The notes under the pieces are model-generated. The model worked only from the letters and a program-made list of their open reading frames with translations, was not told the origin of the DNA and did no database searches. The translations under genes and the position numbers were made by a program. Positions 1 through 11,279 of a DNA stretch of 64,000 bases are shown here, piece by piece; position 1 is the first letter of the stretch, and each line of letters begins with the position of its first letter. The DNA is from Epiperipatus broadwayi (taxonomy: Eukaryota; Onychophora; Udeonychophora; Euonychophora; Peripatidae). The DNA lies in assembly GCA_028023455.1 (NCBI GenBank), contig JAQFVV010000049.1, forward strand, positions 6,292,855 through 6,356,854, given 5' to 3'.

Positions 1-2630
1 TTGAAGAAGAATTGAGAATAGTCCTATTTTCAATGATATCAAGGTTTGATTAACTTGGTTTTAATAAATGAGCTTCCATTACGGTAAATATCGTAATTTT
101 AATCAACAAATATTATAATTTTAATCAATATGCTTTTCTATTTTGATTTTTTGTTATTGTTTTTTTTTTTTTGTAAAATTTATTTGATTGTATTAGAAAT
201 TATTACATCATAAGATAAATTGATTTATATAAGAGCAATATTTATACTAAATAGGTGTATTATTGAAATGAAATTGTAAAAACAACATTATTTATAAAAT
301 TAGAATCTTCTAAAAATTAGGAGGGTGCAATATTTTTCCTTAAAACAAAAGGCGAGAGAGAGAGTGCGCAGACACAAAAAGTTTGAAAATCACTGCCGTC
401 TTAAACATTTATTTCAAAAATAAATCGTGCATTAGAGTGCAAATAGAAAATGAATTGATTATCAGGTGATAAAATAGGGGGGAAATATCGGAAGGTTATT
501 TATATTGGTTATAGTTCCTCTAGCTGAAAGAAAGATTCTAAGCCTCCTAGTGATGCAAACAAAATTTAGATTTAAATTTGATTGCTAAAATCATGGCAGA
601 TTCTTCTATTAATAATAGCTTCTGTAATTGGAAAATAGGAATTATACATGATTGTCAGAACCTATCAAGATTCAACTAACATTCACACACACATATATAT
701 AGTCCTTTTGACTTTTCTACATTATGTTTAACAGTCGATACTCTTTGATAAATTTATTATTTAGAAACACATATATAATAAATATTTGGTCACGAAACTA
801 ACAGATTGTGAAAAACTTTAGATTTAATCTGAATTTTTATTAAAAAAAAAAAACAGAAGCATTTCAGGAGAATGAAACTAAAGCATAAAACTTTATGCTT
901 GATGACTAAAAAGTAAAAACGATTTACTTTCCTCCATTATTGTTTTATATCCCACGGGATCATTTTTCTTTGACAAAAGAAAAGTTTAAAATAAATGTCT
1001 ACACAAAGCTAAGAGATGGTAAGAGCGCTCTAAGCTTCAATTTATTAGAAGTTTTTATAATGTGAAAAACATAACCAGAACTTTCTTTCAAAAAAAGAAA
1101 AAGAAAAAAATTGTGAAAGACAAGCCAAAAGAATTTAAAGATTTGTAATGCATAAAAAAAGTTTATGAAATAGTAATCTTTCACATATACCTTGTCTAAT
1201 CTAATTAAAATCAAGTGAATTAAATATGATTGGCTTTGAACTATATATCTAAATACTGGAATTTTTTTTTTTACATATCCATGCAGATATATGTACAAGA
1301 TATGAAGGCTCTTTGACAGGACTACTCTTAAGAATAATCGCTATATTGAACACTTTATCTCCAGCACTCTGTAGAACAAAAAAAAAAGTTATTTCTGATG
1401 ACTAAAAAAGCCAAAGAAAAGAAAAACGTGTAACTGCAACTCTCTGTGTAGTTTATTTATTTGTTTCACTTTTTAAAAACATTATAATTATTGAGAGAAA
1501 AAAAAATCTATCCACCGATATTTTGTTGATTTGTTTTACATTTTTTATCTAGCCCCAGAAACGGTGTATTGATGTTTGTTTGGATGGCATCAGCGCCATA
1601 GCTAATGTACTAGAACCCGTGTTTAGTATTTGCATAACATTTTTAATTTTTTTTTTTATATGCATTTTTAATTTTATATTTACAATTTTTAAACTTTGTT
1701 GGCTTATTGCTGCTTAAGACTGGCCACTGTGAACTGTTGCTTATTTTATTTTATTTAAGCATAGAGCTAATTCTGCTTCCTGAAATAGTATTAAAAAAGC
1801 TGGGTTTGAACCTGATCTGTTTAAATTTGATGTTAAAGTATAACCAGTTTTTTTCCCCCAGTTACCCAGTGTATAACTGAAACACTTCATCTTCCAATAC
1901 AATTAATAATTTTTTTTTAAAATAAAGATTAAAACAAAGATGGGAATATACTCAAAACTTCAACTCTCAAAAGAAGACAAACTTGGAAAGTAGGATGTTC
2001 CTCACTATCAATGATTGGGGTGAAGATGAAATGTTAATAAAATTTCATTTTGCAGTGGGCAAATTTAAGCTAAAGACGTTTAAAATTTAAAATATACAAA
2101 CATAAATAATGATCTTAGTATTTTTTGTTTATTAGTATAAAGATTGCCTCATATAATATAATTTTTATGTGCAAAATTCTGAATCATTAATTACTTGGGA
2201 AATCAAGTATTGTTTGAATATGGCAAATGATAAGCTAAGCTCTGATTCAGAAATATTGAAGCAGTTATAGTGTATCATTTCCTCACCAGATAGAGTTACA
2301 TGGTAAATTCAATGACAAAATAAAAATAAATGTGGAAATTTATTATTGAATTTTTGACATATACATATATAAAAATACTTGTGTAAAAAAATAAAAGTTA
2401 CTATTAATTAATTACTTATAATTCTTAGATATTTTTAAAATAAATAATCTCACTAAACATTAATTGATTATAAAAAGTAAATAAAAAAATGAAATAATAT
2501 TTATTTGTTTATGACAAATTTTAGAATTTCAATTATCTCAGAAAATGCTAAAATTTTTGATAAAAATTTACAAACCAAACATCTCCTTTTCAACTGCTAG
2601 TATGTCTTTTAATAATAATAAAGAATATAA
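1..2630. other. AT-rich DNA without a supported gene
   Basis: No credible coding region was found. The longest frame here (minus strand, 999-1298) is a string of hydrophobic and lysine codons typical of A/T runs. A tRNA B-box-like string, GGTTTGAACC, lies at 1803-1812, with a weak tRNA-like stretch before it from about 1745. This may be a decayed SINE, but it cannot be assigned. Short GA and T runs occur at 355-365 and 160-173. Confidence 0.6.
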
Positions 2631-2631
2631 T

Positions 2632-2992
2632 TATAGGGGCTTTGAACACAGACTTTTAAATTCCCTTTAGCTATCTATAACGAATACACATGGACCATAC
2701 ACATGTGAAAAGTTAAATTGACTCCAATATATGTATTTCGCGCTGAACCAGCATCTAACAGCTGGTCCAGGTCATGATCTTCCACACATACATATAATCA
2801 GTGTGCACTTTATATTAACTTAATAAATTTTCAAACTTTAATAAATAGGCTTCAATCTACTCCAATCTCAAATTCTTCAGCCATCCATACCATTGAAAAT
2901 CTGGTGATGGAATGTCCCAATCCCTTGTTGATGCCAATATTATTGTCAGGCATATGTTGAATTTAAGTCATTCTGACCCTCATGTAGAGGTG
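2632..2992 (-). repeat. Repeat family A, copy 1 (retrozyme-like)
   Basis: This is one of at least eight copies in the window of a 300-410 bp interspersed repeat. It runs from a TTTGAACACAGA end, through a hammerhead-like core at 2721-2787, to a CCAATATTATTGTCAGGCAT tail shared with the copies at 36.4 and 36.9 kb. The strand given is that of the ribozyme core. There is no open frame. On the ribozyme strand a B-box-like TGTTCAAA(A/T)C lies 3' of the core in several copies, which suggests a decayed pol III or tRNA-like part. That last point is inference. Confidence 0.75.
2721..2787 (-). ncRNA. Degenerate hammerhead ribozyme core (family A)
   Basis: Read on the minus strand, helix II is GCTGG-TT-CAGC-like, followed by CGCGAAAT and the ATACATATATTGGAG helix III/cleavage segment, all matching the better copies. 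The catalytic CTGATGA is altered to CTGTTAGA, so this copy should be inactive. It helps to define the family consensus. Confidence 0.5.
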
Positions 2993-3062
2993 TAATAAAA
3001 GTCTATTTAATTTAAATCCCCTATGTACTAAACTCTAAGTATATACATTATACTTGTATTCA

Positions 3063-3112
<50 letters not shown>

Positions 3113-3149
3113 TAATGATGATGATGATGATGATAATAATAATAATAAA
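3063..3149. repeat. Trinucleotide microsatellite (AAT)n then (ATG)n
   Basis: An almost pure AAT run is followed by ATG repeats at about 3115-3133 and then AAT again. The methionine/isoleucine-rich frame over it is an artefact of the repeat. Such tails often mark the 3' end of a LINE, and the sequence on its left (TTGTATTCAAATAAT) resembles the one before the second array at 4085. Confidence 0.95.
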
Positions 3150-4084
3150 AACAGTAAACCTGCTTACAGCCATATTTAGACATTTTTCAGAGATACAGGT
3201 AATAATAAAAATTACACCCATTGATTGGTCTCCCCCCACCTATAAGTACTTCTCTATCCTGCTTACGATATGTGGACCCATAATAAACAACACTAACAAA
3301 TACAAATAAATACACATATTGGCAAATACAAAATATACTGTTTCCAGACCAATCAGCAAATAACCTACTCTCAGTACTGGGAATAGATAATGGTCAACTG
3401 TAATGCAAGTTCAAAAGATGGTGCCTGAAACCAAAATTTTTTTTTACTTTATTATCAAACTTAACCTGAATGCCTTACCAACAATACAATTTATTCAAAA
3501 CAAAATATTTTACACAAATAGTGATCCACTATGTATGCTATATCACAGAGAGGAAAAAAGACAATCCCACTACTTATATGATTAGAAAAAGTGCAACTAA
3601 TGATGCAAAACAACTATAGACAAAATGATACCACAATAGGTAACATACTAGAGGCATACAAAAGAACAGTAATACTAATAATGAGTGCAGCCATCTTCAA
3701 CTATTATGCATACTGATGCATCCATTACACATTTACATTTGGAAACAATCCAAGAAGATACCCAACATCTACTACAACAAACTAAAAAAACTCAAGAGAA
3801 GAAACAGGATTCTTGCACCACAGGGCATTTTCATGGTAATGAGGTCTCTCTTCAAAATGTACTCAGCATTATAACAAGGACTGGAATTAGTACTCTTAAA
3901 AAAAATAAATGAGATCAGCTAATGCATTATAATAACAAATGTTTTTTTTTTACCTGGTTGAACAAGGTAATTTTTAGAATCAAGGACTAAACCAATATTA
4001 AAACGAATTTTTCATATAAATATATTTAACCCTAGTGTAATTTTATTGAATGTAACCAATTGATACTCAATAAATTTTGCTTCG
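3150..4084. other. Unclassified block between two trinucleotide arrays, possible decayed LINE 3' part
   Basis: The block is slightly less AT-biased than its surroundings and has several short plus-strand frames (3403-3585 and 3685-3912). The first reads LNALPTIQFIQNKIFYTNSD followed by PLCMLYHREEK. This loosely resembles the cysteine-containing C-terminal segment downstream of the RT in some non-LTR elements. The second array at 4085 would then be its 3' tail (AATAAATTTTGCTTCGAATAAT). The similarity is weak and comes from recall only, with no RT motif to support it. Confidence 0.25.
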
Positions 4085-4153
4085 AATAATAATAATAATG
4101 ATGATGATAATGATGATGATGATATTAATAATAGGAATAATAATAATAATATT
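4085..4153. repeat. Mixed (AAT)n/(ATG)n microsatellite
   Basis: Interrupted AAT, GAT and ATG repeats end in TTTTTTAAAAAA. It resembles the array at 3063. Confidence 0.9.
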
Positions 4154-5850
4154 TTTTAAAAAATAGAACTAATGAGGAGTGTTTTGTAGCAAGATTAGCC
4201 TTTCTAATGTAAAAAGTGAATAAATAAATAAAACAGTTATCATAGTTCTGAATTAAATGTGTGTAATAGCAAATTAACAAGAATGATATAGAGTGGAAGT
4301 TACAGTAAATCTCCTGAAGGGCTATATATAAATAAATACAAACCCATCAATAAATAAACAAGTATAGAATGAAACAAGCTGTATTTTGGCTCTGCTTATA
4401 TTTAATCAGTCGATTTATCGATTTATTACAAAAATGTACGGAACTTATATTAGTATGCAGAATTCCAGCTCTGTGTTGTGACACTTCAATAAAATGAATG
4501 ATTAAATATAATCTGCTTGCTTTTTAAAAAATGTGTATTAGTTTATACATAGCTCACTGATACTTTAATTATAAATTTTGTTTATAAAAATGTAAAAAAA
4601 GAAAGAAGATACTGCTGTTGATGTTATTTTTTTAATTAAATAAAATTTTTGAATTGAATGTTTCAATAAATAAAATCTTTCTATGGGTCCATAATTTGTT
4701 AATGTTAAATATTGAAAAAAATATCATTTATAGTTTAGAAGCAAAATTGAATAATTCATGTCCTTTTTTTTGTTTCCCATTATTTTTATAAATTGTAAAA
4801 AAGAGAAAGAGAGAGAGAGAGATAAAAGCACCCTTAATATCATGGAATATAAAGTTATAGGTTTATACATTTTAAAAAAATTCTGTTAAAAAAATTCATA
4901 ATTAAAAACTAGTCCAGATATTCTAAAAGTTTTTATAACTACCAAAAATTGCTTTAGCTGTCCCATATGTTTTGTTTCATTGGTAGAGCAACTGACTCTC
5001 GAATTCAAATTCAAATTCAGTCTAATATTTCCAATGCTCAAACTTTTTATAAACTCCCAAACAATAAATCACTCAATTACTTATTTATGGTTTTGACTTT
5101 GTAAAAACTATATGTCTTTATCAAAATATAAAAATCTTCTGAATTCTGCTATTACTCAAATCCAAAATATTTCCTCCGTCTATTCAAAGGATCACCACAA
5201 TTATATAAAAGATTTATATATTTTTATGAAGATATATAATTTTAATCTCTTTTGCAGTTTTAATTCATCACCTATTTAAGAGTTTTTTTATTCTTTCTTA
5301 AATTTCTACAATTTGAAATGACTAACAACAATACAATAATTATCAAACAAGAAACTAGAAATATGTTTATTGAGCCTGAGATTGTATGTATTTGAACTTA
5401 CAGAATATTTTTTAAAAGAATGTTAAACCTTGACAACATGACTAGTTTGAAGATCTAATTTGGGTCCTTTATTGTTTAACATTTTTTTAGCAGCTATTGA
5501 AAGTCACTAAGTGTGGCAGTTTTTTCTCAAAAAAAAAAAAATATTAAGCTTTTTACTAATATATTTGAAATAAAATTATTCTTTACAGTCATTTTTAAGA
5601 CATGGTTTTACAAATCTATGATTTCTCTTACAATCTGTAGTGATAAGAGGTCACTTAATATTAACTTTTATTTTTATATTGACTCTTGCCTATAATATAA
5701 TCCAGAAGTTGACATTATTTTAAGCATTGGTTCATCAAAATTCTTTTATATAAATTTTATTTTTTCTTAATCAGTGTCTTTATAATAATGATTTCAGAAA
5801 TTGTGGAAAAAACTTATAATAATAATCCATTGGATTTCACAGAGCCAAAC
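4154..5850. other. AT-rich DNA without a supported gene
   Basis: Nothing coding is supported. A GA run lies at 4803-4823. A tRNA A-box-like string, TTGGTAGAGCAACTGACTC, lies at about 4980-4998, followed by a short CAAATTCAAATTC repeat. It could be a SINE relic, but no convincing B box follows. Confidence 0.55.
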
Positions 5851-5860
5851 TATTATTTAC

Positions 5861-6099
5861 AATAACATTAGGCATTCATTCAAAGATCAGCCTTTCAAGC
5901 TAATTGTGCATGCATCTTCTGCGAGTGTTAAATAATAAATGAATACTTCACTCCACAATACAAGATATAGTATTTATGCAGGACACTCACAGAAGATGCA
6001 TGCACAGTTAGCTTGAAAGGCTGATCTTTGAATGTATACAATTGTATGCATAGCGTCATATAAAAATAAATGCTTATTTACTTATAATAACATTAGGCA
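5861..6099. mobile_element. Foldback element flanked by 14-bp direct repeats
   Basis: Arms of about 52 bp (5877-5929 and 5983-6034) are inverted copies with only a few mismatches. Both carry AAGATCAGCCTTTCAAGCTA and GATGCATGCACA-type segments. The spacer is about 53 bp. The direct repeat AATAACATTAGGCA occurs at 5861-5874 and 6086-6099, as expected if the whole block was inserted with a target duplication. There is no open frame, so it is non-autonomous. Family unknown. Confidence 0.75.
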
Positions 6100-6590
6100 G
6101 TAATTTATTTTTACTAATACATACATTTAAGGCATCAAAAAAATTCAATGTTTTTTAATAGTATTGGGAATGAATAAGATTTATTATATATATAGAATAA
6201 AAGTTTTGTCTATAAACTGTGCATATCTAATTTTAGAATAAAAAGCACTGATAAAATGAATTTTCTTCTTTTCATACTATAGCTATTTTTAACCAATAAT
6301 AGCTTCAGTTAAGTTTTATAACATAAATGCTGCAAGCAATATTTCATATTACTTTTAAGAAAAGTATTTGTTTTATATAATTATTATTTTAAATTTGATT
6401 TTTTTTATTATAAGGATTAATTACAATGGATATTATAATATTTGCATAAAAAGTTAAAAAATAAAATCAAAATCACAAATATAGGTATACATAAAATTTT
6501 GTTACTTTAGTTTCTACCTGGATTCAGTTAATTGCTTTAATATAATTACTTATTATAATGCTACAATTTTCTTTTATAATTTCAAACATT

Positions 6591-7321
6591 ATTTACAATA
6601 AGTATTATACTTAAATAAGACTAAACTTGATATGTGTGCCTTGAGTGCTTAATTTATTACAAAAGAGACTTCTACAAATCTAAACCCAAAATTCGACTTT
6701 ATAAAGATAAGAGCGGCCCATTCTTATCTTCAACCTATTTTTTTATATATAGGAAAATCTAAAGCTTTATGATTTGAGAGCATGAAGCTAATAAATTCTT
6801 CATTGATTAAGTCCACTATTTCTGTTAAACATCTTTCGATTTACAATGAGTTAATTGCCAGATCTTAAATTTAGAAATATTTTGAATCAATTTAAAGTTG
6901 TAAATATTAATTCTTATTAAGTATTATGTGCTGACCTTGTACTTAATGAGAATTAATATTTACAACTTTAAATTGATTCAAAATATTTCTAAATTTAAGA
7001 TCTGACTATTAACTTGTTGTAAATTGAAAGATTTCATGATCGTTAATGTTTAACAGAAATTGTGAACTTAATCAGTGAAGAATTTATTAGCTTCACACTA
7101 CCAAATCATAATGCTTTAGATTTGCCTATATATATAGAAAAATAGGTTGAAGATTAGAGTGGGTCGCTCTTATCTTTATAAAGTCGAATCTTGCGTTTAG
7201 ATTTATAGAGGTCTCTCTTGTAATAAATTAAGCACTCAAGGCACATATAGTAAGGTTTTAACCTTATTTAAGTATTATATGCTGACATTGTGCTTAATAA
7301 GAATTTACAATAAGTATTATA
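6591..7321. mobile_element. Long foldback element, two ~320-bp arms, flanked by 19-bp direct repeats
   Basis: The left arm (about 6601-6923) and right arm (6940-7275) are inverted copies separated by a loop of about 16 nt. Shared segments include TTTAAATTGATTCAAAATAT, TAAAGATAAGAGCG and the terminal GTGCCTTGAGTGCTTAATTT. The string ATTTACAATAAGTATTATA occurs at 6591-6609 and 7303-7321 in the same orientation and looks like a target duplication. The motif AAGTATTAT(G/A)TGCTGAC sits both in the loop and just outside the right arm. No protein is encoded. Transcription would give one hairpin of over 300 bp. Confidence 0.85.
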
Positions 7322-9454
7322 TAACAAAAAACATTTATTTATAATTGTTAATAAAGAAGAATATATAAATTATTATTAAAGTTTATCGGCTTAACATTTT
7401 TGAGGATCCATGCCTCATATTCATAGCCTTCATAAAATGTATAGTAAAATATATGCAAACATATTGTCTAAAAAAAATTAGAAAGAAAATAGCCATAATT
7501 TGCAAAAAACTGGACAAAATTTCTTTATGTTTAAGCAACAAATGGTATGTCTGAAAAAGAGACATAAAACTTATACTATGTGAGCTAAATTCAGACTACT
7601 TAATTTTTGAAAAATACAGATATACCTGCAAAGATACTGAAATGGTTAGCTATTCAATTTAAAAAAAATTGTATGAAGTTAAGGCATATGAAAATTTATA
7701 TCAGTATCATATACTGTTTGTAATCATTGTGGATTTATACGATTTGCAGTTTATTATATATTTAAAAATTCCACAAATAGAAAACATTAAGACCCCACTG
7801 TAACCACAATACCATACTGTTTCTTTTTTCAATTTTTCAAAGAACTTTTCTTTTATTAATTTAAATTTTTCTAAAAACACCTGATTGCACATTTTCCCTC
7901 TATTTAAATCACCATCATATATATATTGCAGTAAAGATTTTCACAGTTAAAAGATGTAACAGTTCACAGCAATATTTTGGGATTGACCATGTAAAATATT
8001 AAACATAAAAATATACCATCATTTCAGCCAAATTAATTTTGATATAAAAGTTTGTTATAGAAAGAGTTAAAAGACAATATTCTTCATTCTTTGTCAGCCA
8101 TATTATTTATTTCCAGTTTGAGAGGAGAATGATCTACTCCAGTAATTAATTACACACACATTCATGTATGCTAATTTAATGTTTAAAATATTAACTTTTA
8201 TTTAATTATTAAAACTACTTTATTAAAAGTGAGATACAATCTCCTTTTTTTGTATAATTGATTAATAATTCAATAATTATTAATATCATGTTTTCATCTA
8301 GTTAATATATTGAGTTTATTTTGAATGACCACCACTGTTGGCAAGGAAAAGCTTATAAACATAAATGTCTTACAAAATAGGTAAATCCATTATATTCATG
8401 ATCCTTTCTCAAGAGAGTGTTATTAATTTATAATCTGAAGTGAAAATGGTAAACTTCGTTAATTATATATGCATTAAGATACATTAATTTCAAATGGAAA
8501 GCATGTTAAATAAACAGACTACTGAGTTAGTTGTGTTATGTATTTAAATGTATTAGTATTATGAGAACTGAATATGATAAAACAGTGAAGCAACACTCAT
8601 CATCATCATCAGCCACATCAGGCTCACATCCAGATAAAGCACTCGTCATAAAAAAATCCAAATAAAATTATTGAGGTCCTTAAGAAACCATAATGTATCA
8701 AAAAAGATGTTGATACATGGAACTTACATCTTATCTGGAGGGAAAATAAAGGTGATTAATTATTTGGGAAAAAATGAGGTCCATTAATCGGAAAGTCTGT
8801 TAATATTACATCGGTTTTTTTAATCTATTATTGTCTTTTACCTTCATATTTTAAATTCTTCTATTTTTGTTAAGCAAAGGACTTTTATCATTGATTTTTG
8901 TATTATTACTTGTAGCACCTCAGCAACATTTTTTTTTTAAAAAAAGCACACACCTTACTCTGTTGCGGCTGTTAACATGCTACCATAGAACTGTTAATTA
9001 TGCATGAATGAACCTGAATAATATATTTATATACATATAAGGGTAAATTTATTGTGCTTTAAAAATGTGGCATACATTAACAAAAATAATTTCAAATGTA
9101 GTTATAAATAATGAGGTTCTAGAATAAATTGTATTAAAAGGACAGAAATCAGTGAAAACTATCTCTAACAATCATCAAGGTTCGTTCATAATTCATGGCT
9201 TAACTGTGCGCTTTTAAGTGCTCAAAATAAGTTCATCAACAAAAAAACATTCAATTATTTCTTTTTTATTTCATTTATTAATGAATACAAAATTTAATAT
9301 ATATGTATATTTTAAGTGGGATTCTACCCTTATTTTAAAAACAAAAAATTTCCTTGATAACAGTTAAAAATTGTTTATTGTTATTGATATTGGGATTGTC
9401 TAAATATTGACTGTTTTTTAATGATATATATATATTTCAGATTCAACTTAAATT
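7322..9454. other. AT-rich DNA without a supported gene
   Basis: Two 60-codon minus-strand frames (7383-7565 and 7707-7892) have no recognisable domain and lie in the same AT-rich background as everything around them. A short ATC repeat occurs at 8598-8612. Nothing else was identified. Confidence 0.6.
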
Positions 9455-9845
9455 CTTCCCATGGACATATTAAGGTTCTATATATGAGGGGTCATAGTGA
9501 TTTAAAGTCAACATGGATATGACAGTAATATTAGCATCAACAGGAGCTTTGAGCCTTCCATCTTCACACTTTCAATAATATGGATAGCTGAAGAGTTGGA
9601 GGGTGGAAAAGATTGAAGACTATTCGATAAAGTTTGAAGATCTGCTATCTTCATATAAGCTGAGCACTGATTATATATATGGAAGATGATCTAGACCAAC
9701 TGATGAGTACTGATTCATCGCGAAGTACATTTATTGGAGATCATTTATATTTTTCATATGTATGTAGTCGTAAGTATTGGTTATATAAAATGGAGTGGAT
9801 ATCTGAAGGAGCTTAAAAGTATGTGTTCAAATCACCTCTAATTGT
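9455..9845 (+). repeat. Repeat family A, copy 2
   Basis: This copy lies in the opposite orientation to the copy at 2.6 kb, so its ribozyme core is on the plus strand. It starts at TATGAGGGGTCATAGTGATT, passes the TATTAGCATCAACAGG tail and AGAGTTGGA..GAAG block, reaches the core at 9680-9745, and ends near GTGTTCAAATCACC, a B-box-like string. There is no open frame. Confidence 0.75.
9680..9745 (+). ncRNA. Hammerhead-like core (family A), partly decayed
   Basis: CTGATGAG lies at 9700-9707, preceded by the conserved GACCAA. Helix II (GTACTGATTCATC) is disrupted, and the GAAA box reads GCGAAGT at 9720-9726. The segment TACATTTATTGGAGATCATTT follows, where TTGG would pair with CCAA of helix I and AGATCAT with ATGATCT upstream. 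Activity is unlikely because of the A-to-G change and the broken helix II. Confidence 0.5.
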
Positions 9846-10984
9846 ATATATATTAAGTTAAAGTTTGCAACATCATCCCATTATGCATTTAGGCATTATT
9901 CTAAATTTAATTTTATAGATTTTTGACGGGAGATTTTTTATGCTTTTTTTCTTTGTTTTTCTCTCACTTTTGGCAAGATAATATCACTGAGCCTTCAGAT
10001 AACAATAATTAGAAAAGGTTTTAGAGATACGATGAATTAAAGTAGATTTTATAAATGTAAGGATCTTTTTAACAAAGTCAGCTAGAGAAATAAAATCCCA
10101 AGAAGAGTTAAGAGTAAATCTTTTTCCAACATCAGATAGAATCAAAAGTGTCAATTTTTAAAACTCATTTTTTTAGATTTAATTAAATAAGAATGTTTTA
10201 ATTAAATAGATACTTATTTAATTAAATAGACTTTACTATTTTAATATAGCACAATAGTACAACCAAGTTGAAGATTTTTTAAGAAAGTGTAGAACTTAAT
10301 TCAATAACCAACTTTTATAGATTAGAGTGCTTATATTGTTCACTAAATAAAAATAAAGTTAATAATTGATGTGTAGACTTTCACATACCATCTAACACAC
10401 GCTCAATCTTATTTTCCATATTACTAATAATACAAAAATATATTAAGTCTCACATGACCCATATTTTAGACTTTAAACGTTCTTACCGAGTACTATTTGA
10501 CAGAATTAACAATTACATCAATAGTGGAATGTCATTTTTATTTAAATACCATTTATGCAATCTATTTGATGGTAAAGCTTCAATATAGACATGAGTTATA
10601 TTATATTTACAAATGAATAATTATTTGTTAACAGAGCAACTTACACTATTAAAATAAGAGTCAAGGTATATGTTTGTGCCTGCAATATAGAGCAATATTC
10701 TTTAATGATAAAATTTTTGTCACGCATTAATTATGGATAAATTATAAATTTAAAAAAAAACATTCAAACTCCATGCACTAAAGAATTATGTAAACTATCA
10801 GGAATCATTATATATTCAAACATATTTTATATTAATTTATATATATATATAATAGTACTCAAGTGCTTTGAGTATTTCCAATTTTGCATAAATCTGTTAG
10901 ACCAGCAAAACTAGTAGTTCATATATATATATTGCTTATAACAGTTCTTTCATATACACTTCAATGCAAACAAATTTTCTTAAA
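9846..10984. other. AT-rich DNA without a supported gene
   Basis: No gene or repeat was recognised apart from short TTAATTAAATA-type runs at 10180-10235 and a (TA) stretch at 10838-10853. Confidence 0.6.
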
Positions 10985-11050
10985 ACCTTCTTTATTTTCC
11001 TTACAGTTTCGACTGTCCAGAAGTCTTCATCAGAGCTACAATATTTGAAC
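10985..11050 (-). ncRNA. Hammerhead ribozyme-like motif, separate family
   Basis: Read on the minus strand, CTGATGA (plus 11027-11033) is followed by AGACTTCTGGACAGTC, whose GACT and AGTC ends pair as helix II, and then directly by GAAA (plus 11007-11010). After it, ACTGTA fits a minimal helix III plus an NUH site read as GUA, with predicted cleavage between plus positions 11002 and 11001. Helix I would start with AG pairing to the CU just before CTGATGA, and AATA further out can pair with TATT. Its helix II and flanks differ from families A and B, so it is an independent element. It lies about 230 bp 3' of the minus-strand LINE relic and on the same strand. No full copy boundary was found. 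Confidence 0.6.
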
Positions 11051-11279
11051 TAATAGTTATTTCTTAAGATAAAATAAAATATTATTATAATATATTCTAT
11101 GCAAAGAAATCTGCAATATTACTAATTTTTTATAGTGGTATTATTTTTCTAATATCATATTTTAACTTCAGTTTTCTAATGTTATTCCATTTAAAATATA
11201 AAAACATTGCTGCCTATACGTAATAAAAATTTCACTTTTCAACTAATTATCCTATCATTCATGATCAATTTACATACAG

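Noticed and set aside
8598-8640. TCATCAG strings (minus-strand CTGATGA)
   Set aside because: They lie in an ATC microsatellite with no other hammerhead features.
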